From Amyloporia xantha (lineage: Eukaryota > Basidiomycota > Agaricomycetes > Polyporales > Adustoporiaceae): DNA of 64,000 nt. A model generated the notes under the pieces. That model was not told the origin of the DNA. It saw only the letters and a list, made by a program, of their open reading frames with translations, and searched no databases. The number at the start of each line of letters is the position of its first letter. The first letter of the stretch is position 1. The DNA lies in contig JAYKKR010000032.1 in the NCBI GenBank assembly GCA_036971615.1, positions 186,001 to 250,000 of the forward strand. The letters are read 5' to 3'. Below are positions 23,327 to 36,218 of the stretch, piece by piece. The position numbers and the translations under genes were made by a program.

Positions 23327-26300
23327 ATGCTGGAGCTATACGGGACTTCTTCTTTCTCTCGCACTAGGCGGGATATCCTTTTGAAGAGCATCCAACAGCG
23401 ATGTCCGAAGATCACCTCCGTCGATGCAGTCTATGTTCACCTCATTGATTCCTCTGACGAGACCCTTTATATCTCCAACTCTCGACCAAGAGCGATACTC
23501 AACCGACTGCTCCAGTATGGCGACGATGTCACCCTTCCCAATACCACGGATGCATTGCGCGAGGGCAGGAATGTTGTGTATGTTCTTCCCAGGCCGGGCT
23601 CCATCTCACCGTGGTCAAGCAAGGCGACAGATATTGCCGCTATATGCGGTCTGAAGAGCATCGTTAGGCGAGTCGAGCGTGGTGTCGTATTCGTCTTCCA
23701 GAGCACCGAGGCCATCGTGACAGCGGAAGATGTCTCATCGTTCTCCGATCTCATCCACGATCGCATGACTCAGGTGGTCCAGTTCAGTCGGCCTAACCCC
23801 GATCTAATTTTCGAGCACAAGGATGCGAGCCCTCTGGTGACCGTGGACCTCCTGTCTGGGCATGTCGATGGACAAACTGCCCGCGAGAGATTAGTCGCTG
23901 CGAATAAGACCCTGGGTCTGGCGCTCTCATCCGATGAGATCAACTATTTGGTGGATGCGTTCGTGTCTGGAGTTTCTCCGATTAATCGCAATCCAACCGA
24001 TGCAGAGCTCTTCATGTTTGCGCAGGTAAACTCCGAGCATTGCAGGCACAAGATCTTCAATGCATCATGGACTGTCGACGGGGAACCTCAGGATGCCTCT
24101 CTCTTCCAGATGATCCGGAATACAGAAAAGCTATGCGGCACAGGGACTATCTCTGCTTACTCAGACAACGCCGCCGTTCTGGAAGGCCACTCCGCCCCAA
24201 GATTCGGCGTCTCGTACGTTTCTTCGAATGCACCACTGTATGCGTCGAAACCGGAAGACATGCCAATTCTCGTGAAGGTGGAGACACATAACCACCCGAC
24301 AGCAGTTTCGCCTTATCCTGGAGCTGCCACTGGTTCGGGAGGGGAGATCAGAGACGAAGGTGCAGTTGGACGCGGTTCGAAGCCTAAAGCAGGTCTCGCC
24401 GGCTTCACTGTCTCAAACTTGCTCATCCCTGGATACGAGCAACCTTGGGAGGCCAACTTCGGGAGACCATCGCACATCGCCTCCGCACTTGACATCATGA
24501 TCGAGGGCCCACTCGGCGCAGCCGCATTCAACAACGAGTTCGGGCGGCCCGCGCTTGCGGGGTATTTCCGCACGTTTGCAGAACGCGTGCCTGCCGGTGA
24601 AGAGGGCGAGAGCGAAGTACGGGGATATCACAAGCCGATCATGATTGCGGGTGGCTTGGGCAACGTCCGCCCCGCGTTCGCAATGAAGTCGAGGATCTCA
24701 CCCGGGGCGAAGATTGTCGTCCTTGGCGGGCCCGGGTTGCTTATAGGCTTGGGCGGGGGCGCTGCAAGCAGCCAGGTGTCGGGTGCAGGCTCTGCAGAAC
24801 TGGACTTTGCGAGCGTGCAGAGAGATAATGCAGAGATGCAGAGGCGGTGCCAACAGGTGATTGATGCGTGCGTCAACCTGGGGGAAAGCAATCCGATCCA
24901 GTCGATCCATGACGTTGGAGCGGGTGGGCTGTCGAACGCTCTGCCTGAGCTGGTGCATGACTCTGACCTAGGAGCCACCTTTGAGATCAGGGACGTGCTT
25001 GTTGCCGATTCCAGTATGTCTCCCATGGAGATTTGGTGCAACGAGAGCCAGGAGCGGTACGTCCTGGCGATATCCCCAGACAAGGAAGCCGAATTCAGTG
25101 CATTGGCTACACGAGAGCGGTGTCCATTCTCTATCGTTGGAGCTGCGACGGCAGAGGAAGAACTCGTTGTCACAGACCGCCTCTTCAATAACGACGTCAT
25201 CCGACTGAAGATGTCCACACTGTTTGGCAAGCCTCCTCGCATGCAACGTTCTGACGCTACCAGAAAGATAGTGCACCAATCGTTCGACACTTCCCTGTCC
25301 CAATACGTACCCTCGGCATCGATTTCAGACCGAATCAGCCTGGCTGCGCATCGCGTCCTTCGTCTTCCATCAGTAGGCTCCAAGTCCTTCCTGATCACCA
25401 TCGGCGATCGCACCATCACAGGGCTTGTTACTCGCGATCAGATGGTCGGACCCTGGCAGGTGCCCGTAGCAGACGTTGCAGTCACCCAGGCTTCCTATGG
25501 CTTCGATGTTCCATACGGCGAGGCCATGGCAATGGGTGAAAGGACACCTGTAGCGTTGCTCGATCCTGCAGCTTCTGCACGCATGGCTGTAGCTGAGTCT
25601 CTGCTCAACCTGGCTGCGGCTCATATAGGTGACTTGGGACGGGTTAAACTCAGCGCGAACTGGATGTGCGCTGCGTCGAAAGCGGGCGAGGGTTCCGCAC
25701 TCTACGCTGCTGTCAAAGCAGTCGGCATGGAGCTGTGCCCTGCATTAGGCGTGGGTATTCCCGTGGGGAAAGATTCCATGTCCATGTCGATGAAGTGGAG
25801 GAGCGGGGACGAGCAACGTGAAGTCAGCTCGCCGCTGTCTCTCATCGTGACTGCATTTAGCAGGGTCGAGAATGTCAATGCTACATGGACGCCTCAACTC
25901 AGAACAGACGTAGGTGAACCTACCGTTCTCGTGTTCTTCGACCTCGCGGGAGGTAAAACTCGTCTTGGCGGATCCGCACTTGCCCAAGTCTTTAAGGAGA
26001 TTGGCTCTGAGGCTCCCGATGTTCACGATCCTCTGCATCTCAAGGCATTCTTCGTCGGTTGCCAGGTCATCAAGGCGCAGGCGCCGGACATAGTCCTTGC
26101 GTACCATGATAGATCAGATGGTGGCTTGTTTACGACCCTTGCTGAGATGTCTTTCGCTGGCCGTGCAGGCATTCAGATCTCCCTTCAAGACACCCCTTAC
26201 GGCAACGATCCCATAGCAGCTCTGTTCAACGAAGAGCTCGGTGCTGTTATCCAGGTCCGCAAAGCGCATCTGGATCGTCTATGCGCCATCTTCGAGCAAG

Positions 26301-27376
26301 TGGGTTTCCCGTCGTCATCTATACATCATATCGGCCGTGTGGATGATGACCTCACTAGTCAATCCGTCGTCATCGAATACGACGGCTCCGTGCTGTTTTC
26401 CAGCACTCGTACTCAATTGCAAGAAGCATGGGCGGAGACTTCCTTCCGAATGCAATCACTGCGGGACAACCCTCAATGTGCAAAGGAGGAATACGGTTTG
26501 ATCGCTGACGACTCGCACAGAGGGCTCTTTTACGACCTCTCATTCACCTACCGGCCTGTTCCAAGTCTCTCGAGCAGACCTAAGGTCGCCATTCTGCGAG
26601 AACAGGGTGTCAACGGCCAACTGGAAATGGCGTGGGCATTCACTGCGGCTGGCTTCGACGCTATTGACGTCCACATGTCCGACATTTTGAACGGGTCGAT
26701 CGCCCTCTCTGACTTCCGTGGTATGGCCGCCTGCGGGGGCTTCTCATACGGTGACGTACTCGGCGCAGGAAAAGGTTGGGCTAATTCTGTGCTCCTTAAC
26801 GACATCGCGCGAACTGAGTTCTCGACGTTTTTCGAACGCGAGGATACGTTTGCCCTGGGCGTCTGCAACGGCTGCCAGTTCATGAGCCACCTGCGCGAGA
26901 TCATTCCTGGCGCGGGGGCATGGCCGGATTTCAAGCAGAACCGCAGTGAACGGTTTGAGGGGCGAGTGTGCATGGTTGAGATCGTGCCTGGGAGCGTTAC
27001 GAGCAGCTCTGTGTTCCTGCACGACATGGCGGGCTCGAAGCTGCCAGTGGCTGTGGCGCACGGTGAGGGCCGTGTTTCGTTCCACAGTCAGGACGGTCAG
27101 ACGTCGCTCGAATCACAAGGTCTGGTCGCGGTACGATGCGTTGACTCCCACGGTGTGCCGACAGAAGTCTATCCCCTCAACCCCAACGGCAGCCCTGGTG
27201 GAATCACGGGCGTGCAGACACCAAACGGGCGTATCCTCGCGCTGATGCCTCACCCGGAGCGCGTAACGAGGCTGGAGTGCAATAGCTGGTATCCATCTGA
27301 GTTTGCGGATTCGTGGGGAGGTACAGGACCGTGGTTCAGGCTGTTCCAAAATGCTCGGAGGTGGTGTGGTAATTGA
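23327..27376 (+). CDS. ADE6: Phosphoribosylformylglycinamidine synthase
   Basis: An uninterrupted frame of 1,349 codons from the ATG at 23327. An upstream in-frame extension has no ATG, only TTG. The enzyme converts FGAR, glutamine and ATP to FGAM, the fourth step of purine synthesis, in the cytosol. The single chain has the large eukaryotic/PurL layout. The FGAR-AT core includes [20 protein letters not shown] and [14 protein letters not shown]. The C-terminal class I glutaminase has [20 protein letters not shown] and the nucleophile Cys1180 in GVCNGCQ. His1309 and Glu1311 in MPHPERV complete the triad. Spacing and total length match the E. coli and yeast enzymes. The lack of any intron in 4 kb contrasts with its intron-rich neighbours. 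Confidence 0.97.
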   Translation: MLELYGTSSFSRTRRDILLKSIQQRCPKITSVDAVYVHLIDSSDETLYISNSRPRAILNRLLQYGDDVTLPNTTDALREGRNVVYVLPRPGSISPWSSKATDIAAICGLKSIVRRVERGVVFVFQSTEAIVTAEDVSSFSDLIHDRMTQVVQFSRPNPDLIFEHKDASPLVTVDLLSGHVDGQTARERLVAANKTLGLALSSDEINYLVDAFVSGVSPINRNPTDAELFMFAQVNSEHCRHKIFNASWTVDGEPQDASLFQMIRNTEKLCGTGTISAYSDNAAVLEGHSAPRFGVSYVSSNAPLYASKPEDMPILVKVETHNHPTAVSPYPGAATGSGGEIRDEGAVGRGSKPKAGLAGFTVSNLLIPGYEQPWEANFGRPSHIASALDIMIEGPLGAAAFNNEFGRPALAGYFRTFAERVPAGEEGESEVRGYHKPIMIAGGLGNVRPAFAMKSRISPGAKIVVLGGPGLLIGLGGGAASSQVSGAGSAELDFASVQRDNAEMQRRCQQVIDACVNLGESNPIQSIHDVGAGGLSNALPELVHDSDLGATFEIRDVLVADSSMSPMEIWCNESQERYVLAISPDKEAEFSALATRERCPFSIVGAATAEEELVVTDRLFNNDVIRLKMSTLFGKPPRMQRSDATRKIVHQSFDTSLSQYVPSASISDRISLAAHRVLRLPSVGSKSFLITIGDRTITGLVTRDQMVGPWQVPVADVAVTQASYGFDVPYGEAMAMGERTPVALLDPAASARMAVAESLLNLAAAHIGDLGRVKLSANWMCAASKAGEGSALYAAVKAVGMELCPALGVGIPVGKDSMSMSMKWRSGDEQREVSSPLSLIVTAFSRVENVNATWTPQLRTDVGEPTVLVFFDLAGGKTRLGGSALAQVFKEIGSEAPDVHDPLHLKAFFVGCQVIKAQAPDIVLAYHDRSDGGLFTTLAEMSFAGRAGIQISLQDTPYGNDPIAALFNEELGAVIQVRKAHLDRLCAIFEQVGFPSSSIHHIGRVDDDLTSQSVVIEYDGSVLFSSTRTQLQEAWAETSFRMQSLRDNPQCAKEEYGLIADDSHRGLFYDLSFTYRPVPSLSSRPKVAILREQGVNGQLEMAWAFTAAGFDAIDVHMSDILNGSIALSDFRGMAACGGFSYGDVLGAGKGWANSVLLNDIARTEFSTFFEREDTFALGVCNGCQFMSHLREIIPGAGAWPDFKQNRSERFEGRVCMVEIVPGSVTSSSVFLHDMAGSKLPVAVAHGEGRVSFHSQDGQTSLESQGLVAVRCVDSHGVPTEVYPLNPNGSPGGITGVQTPNGRILALMPHPERVTRLECNSWYPSEFADSWGGTGPWFRLFQNARRWCGN

Positions 27377-27948
27377 ATATGCTATCCTTGCAGGGTTTCT
27401 GGTGTTTTTCGTATGCCTTTAGTGTGGTAAAGCAGCACCTGATGTAGTAGAGTGACAAACAAAATGTAGCGTTAGTTTATAAATGGCATACCAGTACTGT
27501 GCGTGGAATGAAGCCGCCTTTTGTGGCCGATTTGCACGAACTAGGACGACGTCCTAGTGGATGACCAACATCAGGGAAAACAAGGATTCAATTTACTGAT
27601 GCATACTATCATTCTCTTCTCCAATAAACGACAATTTTGATCCTGAGGACCGAGAGGTGCAAATAACAGGTTAAGCATACATATGCTCCTCAATGATATA
27701 GATCGATATGCGAGAGGTATTCTACCGTGTAGATCCAAGTGTCTGACACTTGTAAATATAATAGATATCGATCTCGTAGATGGCGTAACGATACATGCAT
27801 GTGTATACACTGGCTGACTGTGGAGTAAGGCAGGCCAGAATGCAGGGAGCAGAACAGTCCAATCCAGGCAGATGAGACGAGGTGGCTAGTAGCGTCCGAG
27901 GCAAGCACAAGCCGAAGCAGAGCCGGCAAAGAAGCTCGTGCAGCAAGT
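27377..27948. other. Convergent 3' spacer
   Basis: Lies between the 3' ends of ADE6 and the glycosyltransferase gene. It presumably holds both polyadenylation regions. No gene seen. Confidence 0.5.
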
Positions 27949-29620
27949 CTACACATATTCTGCCCGTGTTTGCATCTCCAGCTCCTCGTACGCCTGCGAA
28001 CGCGACGGGAACGGGAACCTACTACCCGCATGCGCCTTTTCGACCTGCATAGGGCTCTTACCTGGGCTTCTGTTGTCTGCGGCGGCGGTGGCGGCAGTCG
28101 GGTCACCGATGCCGGCACGCGTTCCCCACGCGGTCTACAATAGTGTATATGCGTCAGATTCCGGTATGTTATGCGGAGAACAGAGCAGTGCGCACCTCGT
28201 GCAGCGTGAGCAGCGCGTATATCTTCATCACCGCGAAGTAGTACCCGAAGGCGATGAACGCGGGGACGTAGACGATGTCCTGCGGGCGGTACCAGAGGTG
28301 CGGGAGGAGCTTCGCTGTGCGCGTCGCGAGCAACCAGACGAAGTAGCTCACGACGACGTTCCTGCAGATTCAAGACGTGCGTTTGAGCAACGGAAGGGTG
28401 AGGGGAAGGTAGTGTGCGCACCATGCGGGGAGATGATACCCGCCGTCGGCAACCGGTATCGTACTTTTGTAGATGATGTATGCGACCAGAGCTGGTCCGG
28501 AGAGGAGGGTGAAGGGGTTGAATATTTTGTCCACCTAGCAAAAACTATTATGGGAGCGGAGACGTGCAAGAGATAAAGGGCACACCATCGTATACGCAAC
28601 GTACGGATGCGCCGTCCATATATGCCTCTCCATGAACAGCGAACGCAGGTCCGAGCGCCATGTATTCCGCGTCCACCGCAGCACCTGCTTCAAGAACCGC
28701 CAATTCGGCTTCATCGTGCTCAGCAGCTCCGCCTCCCTGCAGCACTGCACGTACGTCGCCCAGCCGTGGCTGACCATCCACCGCGTCAGGAACTTGTCGT
28801 CGCCCGAGTTCAGCTGGTACCGCCCGAGCCAGTAGTCGTGCGTGAAGCCGTGCAGGAACTCGGGGTCCTTCAGGATGACGGTGCGGTACGCGGCCGTGCG
28901 CCCCGACAGGCACGGGATGCCGCCGTCGATGTGGGTCGACGCCGCGATCTCGATGTTGCGGATCGACAGCCGGAACGCGGCGAGCACCTCCCAGACCGTC
29001 ATGTGCGCCCCGACCGGCTGCACGCGCTGCGACGTGCCGACGCCGCCGACGCGCTGGTCCTCGAAGCACGCGAGCACGTAGGGCAAAAGGGTCGGCGGCC
29101 AGATCGCATCGTCGTCCGCGAAGACGACGATGTCCGTCGTCGTGTGTCGGATACCATGCGCCATCTGGAGGCGCTTGTTCGCGTAGGGCACGGTCAGCAC
29201 GCGGATGCGTGCCGGGTCGACGGCGGCGGCGAGCTCCTGCAGCGGGGCGAGCATCCGTTCTTCGGTGATGATGAGGATCTCCTTCGGCGACCCGGCGAGC
29301 CAGCTGTGGGCGGCCTCTTTGAACTCTTCACCCGCGTCGATAGTGGGGACGATAATGGTGACATCTTCGCAGGCGAGGTAGGTCGGATTTTCGGGGAGGG
29401 GTACGGGGCGGTAAGCGAGGGCGGCGGCGATACGGATGAGGTACCACAAGTAGCGGTAGAATCTGCAGGTGAAGGGTCAGCGTTATGAATGATCGCAGCG
29501 AGAGGATGGCTTACCCGATGACACCGAATGGGACGACTGGGAGTAAAGATCAGCAGAGAGCAACGGCAGTGGACATGGGTACTCACAAACAGGAAAATGA
29601 TCAGACGTCAGGCGAAGCAT
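27949..29620 (-). CDS. Cps1-like family 2 glycosyltransferase
   Basis: Six exons (29620-29587, 29536-29515, 29462-28586, 28534-28422, 28361-28196, 28134-27949) give 465 aa. A hydrophobic segment at about 11-36 precedes the GT-A fold, which starts at VTIIVPTID. DDD at 135-137 binds the UDP-sugar and metal, GDDKF at 239-243 supplies the catalytic acid region, and QVLRW at 278-282 is the processive Q-x-x-R-W motif. Two or three C-terminal spans follow (LLSGPALVAYIIY, VVVSYFVWLLATRT, PAFIAFGYYFAVMKIYALL). This is the layout of hyaluronan/chitin-synthase-like enzymes and of fungal polysaccharide synthase Cps1, so it probably polymerises a surface polysaccharide across the plasma membrane. The substrate cannot be told from sequence. 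The first two exons are only 34 and 22 bp. Long antisense frames here are shadows. Confidence 0.88.
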
Positions 29621-31485
29621 TGTTCGACTGGCCCCTATTCGTCGTCACCAAGGCCAGGCGTACGAGGAGATACGAGCGGGCAAGGGTGGTGGACGAGAGG
29701 CAGCAGGGGGGACCGCAGGCGGCGGACAGACCGCTGTGTGGACGGACACGGTCAGCCTAGGGTGGAGGAGGGGCCTGACTGCAGGTCAGCCATTTTACGG
29801 GCGAAAATGAAATGCGGGTTTTACATTATTGCAGGGTGCGCCCAGTAAAGCGCGATTACGATCGGGTCTGCGCGTCCCGAATTGGCGGTTCCGATGGCTG
29901 GTTAAGCTGCTTATCCTGCCCCGATGCTACCCTTGCCAAGACCAGAGACTCCCCGAGTGACTGACGTAGCGTAGTCGCGGGGGTGAACCTACCGCGGGGG
30001 GGTCAACTACTCATTTTCCTGAGAGGGCTTGATCCCCGGGCCCTATCGAGCCTCAGCCTGCTGCGAGATGTAAACGGTAAGTCGCATTCTGGGTGCCTGC
30101 ATGAGAGGATAGTCATTTCAATTGACGAATTTGACATACGCTGTCACCGCACCACGAGACTAGGAACCCGGTCTGTCTGGGACCTGGGTCTCCACAATCA
30201 TCTCAAACGACATGCCACCACTCTATCCATCCTCGTACATAGCATATGGCCAGACTGGTATAGTCGAGCGTCATGACCCTGCGCGCGACGCTGGCTACAG
30301 ATTGCCCCCCCACTCTATTCGCCCCCTCGCAGCCGAGCAATTGCAACGATCTGGCGGACAGCTTACCCAGCGAATGTATATACACCCAACACTGTTCCAC
30401 GCCACGCATACACCCACTGTGCTGGCAGAATTGCATTCAGCATCCTTGCACCTACACTCCCGCGCGCCCAATGCCCATGAAACCCGCCACTCACCAAGAA
30501 ACGCGCTCACTAGCACCGCTGACGGGCGCAGCGACCAGAACTTGGTTTCTCTATCCCCTACACCACGAACATAGTCATCCTAGATCATCGGGAGGAACGC
30601 CGAGTCTAAGCTCAGCGCTGTTGGCGGCCGTTGATCAATACGCTGTTCCCCGGCCTGCGAGCCCTTCTATTGTCTTCTAGAGAGTGATCCCGGCGAGATC
30701 TCTTCGCGATGACAAGTGCGCGGTGGTGTAGAATGGGGATATATATCGGTACTGGTGCAACTTGATAAGAATGACGACAGAGTATTCCTAACGATGAGGC
30801 CGTTGAACTCTGGCATGGTGAAGCACGGCGCACTGTACCGGTCCTCGACCTAACAGCAAGCTGGCATACCGTTTCGCCCATCCTGTGACAAAGAGGTTGA
30901 GAGAGATGCGGAGAGATACATTGTAGTGGTGTTGTCCAGGACCACGAGCGTTGCATTATTAGGTTGGATGAGATTAGGTGTACTGCCGACGTAACTGACT
31001 GGAAAAGGTAGCATATGAAGACAGCTGTGATGATGCGTGCGTATAAAACTGCACTCTGCCTAGATAGTCCCGGACGGCTCAACCAGATATGATGGGGCGC
31101 GACAACGACCTCTCGCGGACTGAATACACATTCATGGTCTGATAGAATGTTCGCCATTTCCATATTCACCTCCTACACGAGCCGTATTCAGGGATAAACA
31201 AATAGATAGAGTCAACGAGAAGACAATGTATTCCTGGGTCGTATCAGCAGACACAGACAAGTGGACGTATATGTGTATGATTTCGTGGTAGTTGGATACG
31301 CAGTACGTAGCGTCCCGCCACTTGGTGGCGGTAGGCGAGGGTCAAACCGAGAGTCCAAAAAAGTATTACAACAAAATGCTACTGGCAAATATGGTGAGCG
31401 AAACCGGAACGGGGAAGGCCGAGGGAATCGTAATTCAGTGCGGACAGTGAGGAATACTGTCGGTCGAGATCTACTGAGGGCGGTC
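29621..31485. other. Intergenic, no gene supported
   Basis: 1.9 kb upstream of the glycosyltransferase. Frames at 30273-30680 (plus) and 30612-31169 (minus, 185 codons) have no motif, and no intron set improves them. No repeat or RNA gene was recognised. Confidence 0.4.
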
Positions 31486-32509
31486 CTACGCATGCGGTAC
31501 GGACTCGTCCTCTACGGCCAGAGTAGCCTTCTCGTCTACGTACTCCGGCGGCGGCAGGATGGTGATCTTCGTGGTGTACTGGGGCGGCGGGACGAGAATT
31601 TCTTCGGCATCCTCATCCATGACAAACACTGTTTCAGGCACCTCCGTCTCGTCGCCTCGTCGACCGCTGAACGCGCGCACCATGACGATGCCCATAACCC
31701 ACAGAGTGCGTAAGAGGACACCAATACCGCACCCTGAACCCCATCGTCAGCCAAACTGCCGAATGTCACAGAATACACGAGACTCACCGAGGACAAATGC
31801 AACCGCACGTCCCTCCCACGGCCCGAGCGCCATGAGGGCAAAGTGAAGGCGGCGCAAGAACGGCCCACGGTGGCGGCGGAAGCGCAATCTGCCCCCGTCC
31901 TGCTCATTCATGTGCACAATGCGCACAGGGCCCATCTCCGGCCTAGCTCCCGGACCATGAGCCTGCGTCATCTTGTTCTCCTGCGCGGCGTAGGGAGCGG
32001 GTCTGGCGGGGCGAGCGCCGAATTCATTAGGGGTCCCGATGAACGGCAAGATGTTCACTCTGTCGTTGTCAGGAGTCAACTCATGAGCCATGGGAGAGGG
32101 CTCTGTATGCATCCTAAGAGCGTCCATCTTGGGGAAGCCGAAGATCTTGTTCGACAACAACATGGCTTTGTCGCGGAAGGATTTGCCGCAGTGGTGAGCA
32201 GGCACAGTGACGCCCCGGACGGGTTCTGCTGGATCCCAGAACATCTTCATCTCGCCGTGGTGGGGCGCTGCCTTCGCATCGGCGTCTGTATAGTGCATGC
32301 CATTGTGACTCTCGACAACCGCGAGCGGTCCACGACCGTTCGTCGATACTTCCTGGTGAGAGCTAACGACTAGAACACGAACAGGGACTGCCGCTGCCTG
32401 CTGGGCGACTTCACGGAAAGGGGTTCAGCATCGATGGTGAGAAATAGGTTCCGCAGCACTCACCCAAACTGGCGCCCGCTAGCAGGAGCGGATATGTGCT
32501 CAATCGCAT
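31486..32509 (-). CDS. Predicted type I membrane protein, family unknown
   Basis: Three exons (32509-32464, 32408-31788, 31733-31486) joined by 55 and 54 bp introns give 304 aa. The first exon encodes a short signal peptide (MRLSTYPLLLAGASL, likely cleaved near AAAVPV). The extracellular part contains the distinctive PHHGEMKMFWDP and HHCGKSFRDKA segments. A single membrane span follows at about 208-230 (GRAVAFVLGCGIGVLLRTLW, then VMGIVMV). The cytosolic tail is acidic and ends with Pro-rich VPPPQYTT and LPPPEY, which resemble PPxY ligands of WW domains such as those of Nedd4/Rsp5 ubiquitin ligases. I do not recognise the family. Intron 2 falls inside the membrane span, so the span is seen only after splicing. 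Confidence 0.75.
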
Positions 32510-33811
32510 GTAAATTCGGGGTCGAAGAGAGAACTGGAGTGAAAAAAGGAGGCTTAAAAGGGGATCTGGTAGGATACGAAACGGTGAACGAGCGATGTAG
32601 AGGCTGTGGACTTTATACGCACGGTGATGGTGGTCAGCAGGAGAGATGTGTGCCGCGACTGCGCCTCGGGGGCGGAGCCTGTGTATGATCACGTGGTGCG
32701 TGGGATAGGTCTCACACAACAACTTGTCAAGTTGAAGTTAAAATCGTTGCCTCCCGTCCATGGTGACTTGCCTTTTGACATGAAAGCTATGTGGGTGCAC
32801 GTCTCGGACACATGGCTATGTTAACTTGGCCTATTCTACGGGTAGCATCGTCAAAAGATGGCTCGGGAACGCGGTGCATACTAGCATGGGCAAGTCTCCG
32901 TCTCACTGCATGGACTTGCCGGGCTATGCTGCGTGCTGCAATGTACTCAGGGTTTTCTTCCGTGGAGTGCTTTTTATGTGCTGCCGAATTCTGAATGCTG
33001 TTCCGGTTCCCAGGTAACCGTGAGGTGCGCGCACTGTCATAGGCTAATAATAAACATCAATGGTTCATTGCCAACGTTGTCTCTATCTATCTTTGATATA
33101 GCCATGCATATGGCAAGTCTCAACCCCGGGCCCTTCCAAGTTCCTGACGACTCGTCACGATGACGGGTGCACGAAGTTATGAGGCTGATGGCACTTGCGC
33201 CCAATATTACCGGCTCTCGCCTGCAACTGCGAGGAAGTACCACTGCGACCGATGTCTCGAAAAGCTGTCGACCGTCTTTGTCATACTTTTTCGAGATGTC
33301 AAAGCTTGTTGTGGCTAATTGCACATGCAGCACATCATTGACGGCCCAGCGGGAGCTGTCTGTACATATCAAAGACCCGCCTTCTCGAGATATTCAAGTC
33401 GGAGTAAGTATTCTTCAAGATATATATGGTTGCATCTTTGCATACGAGGACGTCGTGGCGTATGTTACACGGTAGTCATAGTGGTGAATAGACGCGTCGG
33501 TCCATTCTAGTCGCTAGCGAAACTGTACTTATTACTGTACATACCCACGAAACATACATGAACATGACATTGCGATCAGCTATGATTCAATTGACTACAA
33601 CAGAAGCTACAGGTGTACGGTCCATATACATATGTCGTGGTTTATAGGTAAAAATGGATGAGGTCCCAACGTCGTTCGACTAGGATGTGGAAGAACGCGG
33701 CGAGAGATAGATGGTATGGTATAGGACAGCGGGGCAGGGATAGCGATACGGGTAGATGGAGGAGAAAACACAAGGGAGAACAGGAGAGTTGAAATATCGC
33801 AGAACTGGAGC
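32510..33811. other. Spacer, no gene seen
   Basis: 1.3 kb between the start of the membrane-protein gene and the 3' end of the Ariadne gene. Only short frames without motifs; it should contain the promoter of the former. Confidence 0.45.
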
Positions 33812-35885
33812 TTAGTCGTACCCATCGACAGGCATGTTCCACTTCCAGCGACGTTCCATGAAGCCCTTCGCCGTGTCCTCGAGGACGATCTCATTTCGCT
33901 TCTGGACGTAGACCTGAGAGATACAGAACGTCAGAATCCGTCTGCAGTAACGTAAGTGTGTATTACTGACCGTCTTGTCTGTCACCCTCTGGCGCAACAT
34001 CTTGATCACCTCAGGATCGATCGGAGACTCAATCAATTCGGATAACTCTTCGACAGCGCGCTCCAAATCACTGCCGAGACACGAATCAGTAATTTGAGTA
34101 ATGGGTAGACTTTACATATAAGATACGTACCGTTGATTGTCTTCAAACAATTCTTTCTCATTGCCCCTCTCAAGGTAATACGCCATGCCGTATGTCCACA
34201 TGAGCGTCGTACGACACTTGATCACTTCGTCCACCGCCTTCTTCATGAACTGTACCTCAATCCAAGAAAGCTCTGAGGTAACCTGCATCTCTTCCATCTT
34301 CTTCTCTGTCTTAGCGTACAGTTCGACAGATAACTTCTTCGACTGCTCATGATTGGCCCAGCGGTTGTAGTACTAATGGAGAGGTGAGATGAGGGAAAAC
34401 GGCTATAGTCACGGTGTACTTACGTGGAGGTAACGTTCCAGAGATGCACGACTCTTGGATTGGGCATCACGGGCATCAATACTAGCCTTCTCGTCATATC
34501 GGTTGCAGTTGTACCAAGCAGTACCGTGCTCGGTCCATGGACCTAGTAAATCTGAGCCATTATGTGCGTATACATGAAGCCTATCGACTCACCCATGCAG
34601 ACCCAGCAGAATTCATATTTGCACTTCTTACATGTCATGTGGCTAGATCAACAAATCAGTTAAGGGACTGATGACAAACAACACATATGGCCCTTACTTG
34701 CAGCCGCCATTCTTCTCTATTGTACTTTGACACTTACTGCACTCCTTGGTGTTACTCTTGATCCAATTAGCGGTCTCGCTGTCGTCATGGCACTTCTGCA
34801 ACCACATCTTGGCGACAGCGCATATAACTGGCCTATGGTCGCTGTCGATGTTGCAACCGAAACAAAACCTGTGATAGGCTGAGGCACCACAAGTAACAAT
34901 TGGAACAGTGGTCGACAAAGCAGACTTGGATACGCCGGAGGGACATGAGACAGTGTACGTGCACCCTGGGTAAGGACAATACTTGAGGCTCGGCATGGCA
35001 GAGACAAAGTGCCTCACAAGGAGCTCTTGGAAGCGGTCCCAAGTCTCCTTGTCTTCTGCCAGCGTTTCGTGGACGAAACGGTCGGTGGCGACGAGCGAGC
35101 AGTCCTCGGCCATGCATGTGATCAAACTTTCAGCCTCGGTGCGGACTTTGCTGACGATGTATTCTCGCCAACAAGACTTGCAGAACTTGTGGTCGCATGA
35201 CAAGGCAAGAGTCGCTGTCTGGGTTTCGTCGAAACAGATGGGGCAGACAAACTTGGATTCCTCTATCGGGGGAGTAACTCGCTCGAGGATCTTGGTCTTG
35301 CTGGATTTAGGCGGGTCGGGGGCAGTGCGCCGGCTGGTTCGACGAGGGCCTATCAAAGTAGAACGGGAGCTGGAGGATTGCGAGCGCCCAGCAGGCGGAG
35401 GGCGCTCGGGCGCCTTCTCGGGCACGGCGATACCTGCCGCTGTATTCACCGCACTGGCATTGTCCATATATTTCTCAATGAGCCTTTCCCTGTTCCAATT
35501 GATCCACCGTAGCATCAAAGACGCTATATCCTCCTACAGAAAGATTGGTAATAGGTACATGGTGAAGGCAGGATTGACTGGGAAGATACTCACTTCGACG
35601 CCGAAGATGCTGCTAATGTATTGAATGTCCGCTTTCATGAGCTTCTCAACGTCACCCTGGCTCAAGGGCTCATAGTCAACCTCGTACACCTTGCGACGTG
35701 GTTCACCAGGGTCGTTGAAGTCGTTCAGGTCATCGAGCTCCATCTCTGAGGCTGATCCTGCGTCTTTATCAGCAACTGAGCTGAGAGCAGTGAGCGAACT
35801 TACCATCATCACCCTCATCCATTTCATCATCCTCATCGTAGAACTCGGCAGCGTCTTCGTCCGAGTACTCGTCGTTGGAGGACAT
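33812..35885 (-). CDS. Ariadne-type RBR E3 ubiquitin ligase
   Basis: Eight exons (35885-35804, 35757-35594, 35533-34698, 34642-34593, 34542-34424, 34372-34131, 34070-33971, 33913-33812) give 564 aa, close to human ARIH1. An acidic N-terminus (residues 1-45) precedes a UBA-like segment. RING1 starts at Cys179 (CPICFDE), the IBR spans about 245-330, and RING2 starts at Cys347 (ECSKC) with the catalytic Cys360 in GGCNHM. The C-terminal Ariadne domain ends in [14 protein letters not shown] ligases pass ubiquitin through a thioester on the RING2 cysteine. Ariadne members act with neddylated cullin-RING ligases and UbcH7-type E2s. All catalytic and zinc ligands I checked are present. It shares a 333 bp divergent promoter region with lysyl-tRNA synthetase. 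Confidence 0.93.
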
Positions 35886-36218
35886 GCTGGGCGTGGAGGC
35901 AGTTGCTGAGGATCTCGTGTGTCGAGTGGTCAGGTATTGGCACCCGGCAAGCGATGTAAAGAGGCGCCCAGAGGACGACGGCAGGCGGAGTTTTGATGTA
36001 CACTTTCACACTCCGAAAATTCGATTGCCGGCGGTTTCTCGTGGGAATTTGGCCTTGAATTTACATAAGCCATTCCTCCCGTATACGATCGTAACCCAAT
36101 CGTGACTCGGAGGGGCGATTAAAAAAAGTGAATGCTCGGGCTGATTCTACGCAGATCAGCCACACGACCCCTCCTGCTGCATAGAAAATTCATCAGTCCA
36201 CCGAGGCTTGTCAGAAAT
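35886..36218. promoter_or_regulatory. Shared divergent promoter, Ariadne/KRS1
   Basis: 333 bp between two start codons that face apart. Co-regulation is inferred from layout only; no motif is claimed. Confidence 0.55.

Noticed and set aside
24628..25419. 263-codon minus-strand frame inside ADE6
   Set aside because: Antisense to a confident single-exon enzyme.
27690..28541. 283-codon minus-strand frame downstream of the glycosyltransferase core
   Set aside because: It runs through three introns of the glycosyltransferase in a wrong frame and lacks motifs.
28607..29488. 293-codon plus-strand frame
   Set aside because: Antisense shadow of the glycosyltransferase exon. Its Arg/Val/Ala-rich text follows from GC-biased third positions, and the minus frame has all GT2 motifs.
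30612..31169. 185-codon minus-strand frame
   Set aside because: No signal peptide, span or motif; no splice pattern improves it.
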